Shown here piece after piece: positions 57,947 to 64,000 of a DNA stretch of 64,000 bases. Made by a program: the position numbers and the translations under genes. This stretch comes from Perognathus longimembris pacificus (lineage: Eukaryota; Chordata; Mammalia; Rodentia; Heteromyidae). The stretch's first letter is position 1. Each line of letters begins with the position of its first letter. The stretch lies in NCBI RefSeq assembly GCF_023159225.1, contig NC_063174.1:28231983-28295982 (forward strand). Direction: 5' to 3'. Below the pieces are notes generated by a model. The model did not search any database. It had not been told where the DNA came from and saw nothing but the letters and a program-made list of their open reading frames with translations.

Positions 57947-60900
57947 ATGAAAGGAACAAACGATCATCTCTCAATCCTAACTCTCAACATTAATGGACTT
58001 AATTCTCCAATCAAACGACATAGGCTCATAAGTTGGATCAAAAATCAAGATCCATCTTTCTGCTGCCTCCAAGAGAAACATCTATCCAGAAAAAGTAAAC
58101 ATCTTCTAAAAGTGAAAGGCTAGAATCAAATCTATCAAGAAAATGGCCCCCATAAGCAGGCTGGAGTTTCAATCCTAGTATCAGAAAAAATTGACTTCAA
58201 ATTAAAAAAGGTAAGAAGAGACAAAGAAGGTTACTACATACTAGTAAAGGGATCTCTCCTACAGGAAGATATAACCATTCTAAATATCTACACCCCAAAT
58301 GCAGGAGCACCCAACTTCATCAAACAAACACTACTGACTCTAAAAACACTCATAGACCCAAACACATTGATAGTTGGCTACTTTAACACCCCACTATCAC
58401 CTCGGGACAGATCAACACGCCAAAAACTGAACAAGAAACCACAGAACTAGATAATTGCATAGACCAACTAGACTTAACCGACATCTACAGAATATTCCAC
58501 CCAGCAACAACAAAATACACATTCTTTTTGGCAGCACATGGAACATCCTCCAAAATAGATAACATCTTTGGGCACAAAGAAAATCTGTACAAATTCAGAA
58601 GTATCAAAACCATTTCCTGCATACTCTCAGACCACAATGGAATAAAATTAGAGCTCAACTCAATCAGCCACCACAGAAAATACTACAATTCATGGAGACT
58701 AAACAACACACTGCTGAACCATCAGAGGGTCATTGAAGAAATTAAAACGGAAATGCAAATATTTATAGAATTCAACCAAGTTGAGGACACAAAGTACCAG
58801 CTCCTTTGGGACACAGCAAAGGCAGTACTCAGAGGAAAATTTATATCTCTGAGTGCATACTTCAAGAAACTGGAGAAACAGCAACTCAATAATTTAAAGA
58901 AACACCTTAATTTCCTTGAGAGAGAACAACAAGCCAAACCCCAAGTCAATAGATGGAAGAAAATAATTAAAATCAAATCAGAATTAAATCAATTAGAGAC
59001 GAAAAAACCATCAAAAGAATCAACAAAACAAAGAGTTGGTTCTTGGAAAAAATCAACAAGATAGACAGACCCCTGGCAAACCTGACCAAGAAACGAAGGC
59101 AGCAGACTCAAATAAACAAGATAAGAGATGAAAAAGGTAACATCACCACAGAAATAATCGAAATTTAGAAAATAATAAGGGACTATTTTGCAAACCTTTT
59201 TGCCAACAAATTTGACAACTTGGAAGAAATGGATGATTTCCTAGAAAAAATCCATATCCCCAAACTCAAACATGAATATTTAAACCTTCTAAACAAACCA
59301 ATATCTAGTATTGAAATAGAAACGGCAATACATGATCTCCCATCCAAGAAAAGCCCAGGTCCAGACGGATTCACTGCAGAATTCTACGAGGCCTTCAAGA
59401 CAGAACTCACACCAATATTTCTCAAACTCTTCAATGAAATTCAAAGAGAACATTTACTACCAGACACATTCTATGAAGCCAGTATAACGCTCATCCCAAA
59501 ACCAGGCAGGGACTCATCACGGAAACAGGACTACAGACCGATTTCCCTGATGAACATAGATGCAAAAATTCTCAACAAAATTCTGGCCAATCGACTTCAA
59601 TAGGTTATCAAAAAAATCATACACCACGATCAAACTGGTTTAATATACGCAAGTCAATTAAATGTAATCCACCACATCAACCGGAGCAAAGTAAAGAACC
59701 ACATGAACTGGGATTCCAGGGAACATTCCTGAATATAATCAAGGCAGTTTATGACAAACCAATAGCAAGCATAACTCTAAATGGGGAAAAACTAAAGCCA
59801 TTCCCTTTAAAATCAGGAACAAGGCAGGGATGTTCACTCTCTCCCCTGCTCTTCAACATAGTACTAGAATTCCTAGCCAGAGCAATTAGGCAAGAAGAAA
59901 ATATAAAGGGGATCCAAATAGGAAAAGATGAAGTTAAACTTTCTCTCTTCGCAGATGACATGATCCTATACCTAAAGAAACCCATAGACTCTACCACCAA
60001 GCTACTAGAGCTGATCCAAAACTTTGGCAATGTTGCTGGATATAAAATAAACCTTCAAAAATCAATGGCGTTTCTGTATGCTAATGACTTGAAGACCGAG
60101 GCTGAAATCAGGAAAGCAACTCCTTTTGCAATAGCCCCCCAAAACATAAAATACCTAGGAATAACCTTAACCAAAGAAGTGAAAGACCTCTTTGATGAGA
60201 ACTTTAAAAGCTTGAAAAATGAAATTAAGTCAGAACTAAGGAAATGGAAAAACCTCCCATGCTTCTGGATTGGGAGGATTAATATAATCAAAATGGCAAT
60301 ATTGCCTAAGGCTATCTACAAATTCAATGCAATACCCATTACTATCCCAACACCATTTTTTAAAGAAATAGAGGAAGTAATCCAGAAATTCATATGGAAC
60401 AATAAAAGACCTAGAATAGCAAAAACAATCCTAAGCAGAACGAACAGTCCTGGAGGAATTACAATACCCAACTTCAAGCCATATTATAAAGCTATGGTAA
60501 TAAAAACAGCTTGGTATTGGCACTGGAACATGCCTGAAGACCAATGGAACAGAATTGAAGACCCAGAAATGAACCCGCAGAACTATGCCTACTTAATCTT
60601 TATAAAGGAGATAAAACAATAGTATGGAAGAAAGATAGCCTCTTTAACAAGTGGTGCTGGCAAAATTGACTCAACACATTCAACAAACTAAAACTAGATC
60701 CTTATATATCACCCTGCACCAAAATAAATTCCACATGGATTAAAGACCTCGAAATCAAGACAGACACCCTGAAAACACTAAAGGAAGGAGTAGGAGAAAC
60801 ACTTGGGCTCCTTGGCACAGGACGGAACTTCCTTAACAAAGACCCAGAAAGGCTACAAATCAAAGAAAGGTTGGACAAATGGGACTGCATCAAACTGCAG

Positions 60901-61692
60901 AGCTTCTGCATGGCAAAGGACATAGCTCGCAAGATAAACAGAAAGCCCACAGACTGGGAGAAGATCTTTACCGGCCATTCAATGGACAAAGGCCTCATAT
61001 CTAAAATATATGCAGAACTAAAAAAATTACCCTCTTCCAAAACAAAACCGCAAAGAACCAATAGGCCCCTCATCAAGTGGGCTAAAGACTTACAAAGAGA
61101 CTTCTCTGATGAGGAAATGAGAATGGCCAAGAGACATATGAAGAAATGCTCTACATCACTGGCCATAAAAGAAATGCAAATCAAAACAACATTGAGATTC
61201 CATCTCACTCCAGTAAGAATGTCATATATCAAGAAAACTAACAATAACAATTGTTGGAGGGGATGTGGCCAAAAAGGAACTCTACTTCATTGTTGGTGGG
61301 AATGTAATCTGGTTCAGCCACTCTGGCAAGCAGTATGGAGATTCCTCAGAAGGCTAAATATAGAACTCCCCTATGACCCAGCAGCCCCACTTTTATGTAT
61401 CTATCCAAAAGACCACAAACAAAATCACAGTAATGCCACCAGCACAACAATGTTCATCACAGCACATTTTGTCATAGTGAGAATCTGGAACCAACCCAGA
61501 TGCCCTTCAGTAGACGAATGGATCAGGAGAATCTGGTACATATACACAATGGAATTTTATGCCTCTATCAGAAAGAATAACATTGTCCCATTTGTAAGGA
61601 AATGGAGGGACTTGGAAAAAATTATACTAAGTGAAGTGAGCCAGACCCAAAGAAACATGGACTCTATGGTCTCCCTTGTTGGGAATAATTAG
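57947..61692 (+). pseudogene. L1 ORF2 (endonuclease-reverse transcriptase), broken
   Basis: Starts 52 bases after the ORF1 stop, with LTLNINGLNSPIKRHRL (endonuclease N-terminus). Damage in order: TAG at 58,121-58,123; GYFNTP at 58,376-58,393 where the family has GDFNTP, losing a catalytic Asp; a frameshift near 58,430; a break near 59,065; TAG at 59,601-59,603; about 80 bases lost near 59,704-59,710, removing RT motif A with its catalytic Asp; a frameshift near 60,601. Retained: SDHNG at the endonuclease end, RT block [22 protein letters not shown] at 59,948-59,959, and the cysteine knuckle (about 61,250-61,305) in the final open frame 60,871-61,692. No activity is possible. Confidence 0.94.
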
Positions 61693-62065
61693 TACAGGTT
61701 TTGGCAAGTCATAGCAGAGCATCAGAAGGCCCAATAGCTATACACTTAGTAACACCTAAGATGATGCTAAGTGAAATGAACTCCATGTTATGGAGACAAA
61801 TGTTATATCACAGTTGTAACTACTTTCAACGTGCTATGTGTATCTGTAGCTTCTATTATCAATGATGTTCTTGTATCACCTTCTTGTGGTTGTACCTACA
61901 CTATCTCTGTAATCTTATCTGAGTATATTGGAAACCGTATATACTGGTATTGGAAGTAGTAAATTGCAAGGGAATACCATAATTGAGAGACACAGGGCAA
62001 AAAAAGACAAACAACTACAAAGCAATACTTGCAAAACTGTTTGGTGTAAGTGAACTGAACACCTC

Positions 62066-62101
62066 AGGGGGGGAAAGGGTAAGGGGGACGGGGTTGGGGG
62101 G
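62066..62101 (+). other. G-rich tract of the L1 3' UTR (potential G-quadruplex)
   Basis: Several runs of three to seven G, at the same place as in the L1 at 13,054-13,749. Confidence 0.8.
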
Positions 62102-62202
62102 TATGAAGACATGGTAACAAACAGTACAAGAAATGTATCCAATGCCTAATGTATGAAATTGTAACCTCTCTGTACATCAGTTTGATAATAAAAATTAAAA
62201 AA

Positions 62203-64000
62203 AAGATCCATATCAGACCTTACAAATCACTGTTTTATAAATCTTAGAAGTTCCCAATTATATACAGATAGCTTCCTTATCTACTTTTTTGTATATTAAA
62301 TCAGATTTCGTGTCCCCTAAGAATACCATTTTAATATAGCAAGCAATTCTGAGCCCTGTATTGAGTAGTTACTTATTTACCGTTATAACCCTATGAGTAA
62401 TTTTTGTTCTTATATTAAGTTCTTTTTGGATTGGTGGGATTTCTCTTTGAACCCCTTTGATTCACTTGGTTTGAACAGGGATACCCTCTCTCCCATAACC
62501 AAGGGTCAATGGAGTCTGGAGGTACTGGAAGTAAATTTATGAGGGTAAGTTAGGGGTAGTGAAGAGAATAAAGTAAGATGAACGGGGGGTTGATGATTTT
62601 GGTTTAGTTTCAGTGAACTGGAATGGGAGAGAAGAGTAGAATTGGTAGAAAGAATGAGGTTAAAATGATAGACAATGGAGAGTCTGCAGAAAAGAGTAAA
62701 TGTGTTAGTCAAAGGAAAGTAAATTTTTTTGGGGTGGGTGCCAGTCCTGCGCCTTGGGACTCAGGGCCTGATCACCATCCCTGGCTTCTTCCCGCTCAAG
62801 GCTAGCACTCTGCCACCTGAGCCACAGCGCCCCTTCTGGCTGTTTTCCATATATGTGTTGCTGGGGAATAGAACCGAGAGCTTCATGTGTAGGAGGCAAG
62901 CGCTCTTGCCACTAGGTCATATTCCCAGCCCAAAGGAAATTAATTTTAAAGAAAGAAAATGTGAAAAGAGAAACAAAGAAAAAATACAGAATAACAAACA
63001 CACAAAACACAAAAAAATTACCCCAAAAAAACCCCAAGAAAACAAACAAAGAAAAACAGAAAACAAATGACAACTCAAAATGGAAAATAAAAAAAATAAA
63101 CAAAGTTTTGAAAATGTTAAATAAAATGGAGTCCTCCTTGTTTGGGTGGGCTCTTCCAGTCTCTGGTTTCCTTGCGATGGTCTACAGTCTATTTTTCTGC
63201 TGCTTGGCTGGTTTGATTTGCTTTCAGTTCGCAGGGGGTGGATCTGCCCTGACCCTTCTCCCCTGTTAAATTTTAGGGCTCTGTGGTTTGCACAGCTTGC
63301 ACATAGTACTTGGGTGTCCTCTGTAGATGCGGGATGCTGAACAATCTCGAGAACCATTGCTCCTCCATCTGCTGTGTGGCCTCTGCCTTTAATGCCTGGC
63401 TCTGAATAGGCTGGAGACTCAGTGGGGCGGGGCACCTCGGGCCTGGTTTACCTGGGTAAGAGTTGCTTGTCCTGGGGGGATGTTCCTCCCTCCTGGGCGG
63501 GGGGAACCTTCTGTGCTGAGCTGCCTATCAAATTCAACTCTGTTTGCAGGTGGGAATTGGGCTACCTCTGTAATGGGTATGTTCATCTTTCTTGGGAACT
63601 GTTTACTCTCCAGTCTGATTTTTCCATGCCACCAGTAGCTGCTCATTGCTTTTAGTTTGATTTTAGAAATTCTGGCTGCTGGAGAGTAGTCAGCAGTGGC
63701 GTTGATCTTGTGGTTGAGTTTACCTGAGTCTGTGAGCCTTGGCCTGGGAATGATCCTCCTCCCTGGGCGGAGCTGGCTCTCACACTTCAGTCACTCTTGC
63801 CCTTTCCAAAGATGACCTCTTTTTCCTCGCGTTCCTCTGGCCCTCTTTAGTTCCAGTCTGGTCTGACCAGGTCTATGCCAGTGTCAAAGATGGCACTTTG
63901 CTCTGACAGTGGGGGAAGGGCTAACTTCCAGAAGCTGCTCTGTGGGCACCAGGGAGAATGTCTGTCATGGGGTACTCACACTTTCTCTGCAATTTTGGCC
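62203..64000 (-). promoter_or_regulatory. 5' UTR of the deleted L1, running off the window
   Basis: Continues the host 5' UTR after the inserted L1. The order matches the middle L1: A/T-rich part near ORF1, then a GC-richer part with two modules ('tcctctgtagatgcgggatg' near 63,316 and 'tacctctgtaatgggtatg' near 63,563). The 5' terminus is not reached. Frames on both strands are unsupported. Confidence 0.8.
62728..62931 (-). mobile_element. SINE-A, variant subfamily, nested in L1 5' UTR
   Basis: TSD aaaggaaagtaaatttt (62,711-62,727) against aaaggaaattaatttt (62,932-62,947). Same diagnostic differences as the copy at 41,698-41,904. Confidence 0.92.

Larger units (their letters stand above)
54848..62202 (+). 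mobile_element. Complete-length L1 (7.36 kb), inactive
   Basis: 5' UTR 54,848-56,774, ORF1 56,775-57,894, ORF2 57,947-61,692, 3' UTR 61,693-62,202 with A-tail. TSD aagatccaaagcag (54,834-54,847) and aagatccatatcag (62,203-62,216), 12 of 14 matching, inside the 5' UTR of the host L1. Both ORFs carry stops, frameshifts and deletions. It is the best reference in the window for the architecture of this L1 family. Confidence 0.95.
51196..64000 (-). mobile_element. Internally deleted L1 hosting a full-length L1; 5' end beyond the window
   Basis: Reverse strand: 3' UTR from 51,196, ORF2 remnant 51,694-53,957, deletion, ORF1 remnant 53,960-54,789, then 5' UTR 54,790-54,847, interrupted by the plus-strand L1 (54,848-62,202), and 5' UTR again from 62,203 to the window edge, itself holding a SINE-A at 62,728-62,931. 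The head-to-head look comes from one L1 inserted in the other's 5' UTR. Confidence 0.9.

Noticed and set aside
60702..61250. Long reverse frame (182 codons), and similar antisense frames at 421-744, 30,383-31,027, 53,882-54,397 and 57,324-57,650
   Set aside because: They are antisense shadows of L1 ORF1 and ORF2. The same antisense text recurs in each L1 copy and has no independent support.
51196..62202. Head-to-head arrangement of two L1s considered as an inverted duplication or bidirectional promoter unit
   Set aside because: The TSD at 54,834-54,847 and 62,203-62,216, with host 5' UTR resuming after it, shows a simple insertion of one L1 into the 5' UTR of another.

Overview
This is mammalian nuclear DNA, almost certainly from a rodent. 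It is AT-rich, has no dense gene arrangement, and is filled with LINE-1 (L1) copies, lineage-specific SINEs, solo LTRs and microsatellites. Two composite SINEs dominate. SINE-A has an ID-like tRNA-derived head and SINE-B a 7SL/B1-like head, and both carry the same second tRNA-like unit. From memory these match the SINEs of geomyoid rodents (Heteromyidae: kangaroo rats and pocket mice). I infer that source with moderate confidence, about 0.6. I found no host protein-coding exon, tRNA, rRNA or CRISPR array. Every long reading frame I can explain belongs to L1 ORF1 or ORF2, all of them broken.

Layout. 1-21,180: L1 3' ends in minus orientation (1-717, 2186-3545, 6181-7062), older L1 tails, MaLR-like LTR pieces, a four-level nest at 9107-10,800, a solo LTR (11,888-12,198), a short young-looking L1 with perfect 16-bp target-site duplications (13,054-13,749), a MIR, an ancient L1 (16,030-16,935) and scattered SINEs, with unannotatable sequence between. 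21,181-38,480: a large nest. An old MLT1-like repeat is split by an L1 (outer, 21,413-38,179). That L1 is split by a second full-length L1 (middle, 21,622-32,317). The second holds a third, 5'-inverted L1 (28,761-30,863), two SINE-A copies, an LTR and a fragment of another L1 lineage. The outer L1 also holds a chimeric insert (32,975-33,807) and a second LTR (35,764-36,409). An uninterrupted relative of the split host repeat lies close by at 39,298-39,556.

38,480-51,195: SINE clusters, including two sites that each took two SINE-A insertions, a solo LTR (42,107-42,515), MaLR and MIR relics, microsatellites, and long stretches in which I see nothing. 51,196-64,000: an internally deleted L1 on the minus strand whose 5' UTR runs off the window. 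It is interrupted head-to-head by a complete-length but dead plus-strand L1 (54,848-62,202).

How the parts work together: L1 ORF1p (RNA-binding chaperone) and ORF2p (endonuclease and reverse transcriptase) are the machinery that would have inserted the L1s and SINEs. Their target-site duplications, A-tails, 5' truncations and one 5' inversion are visible here. No copy in the window encodes an intact machine. I see no evidence of a new biological system. The interest lies in the insertion history and in the structure of the L1 5' UTR and the SINEs.
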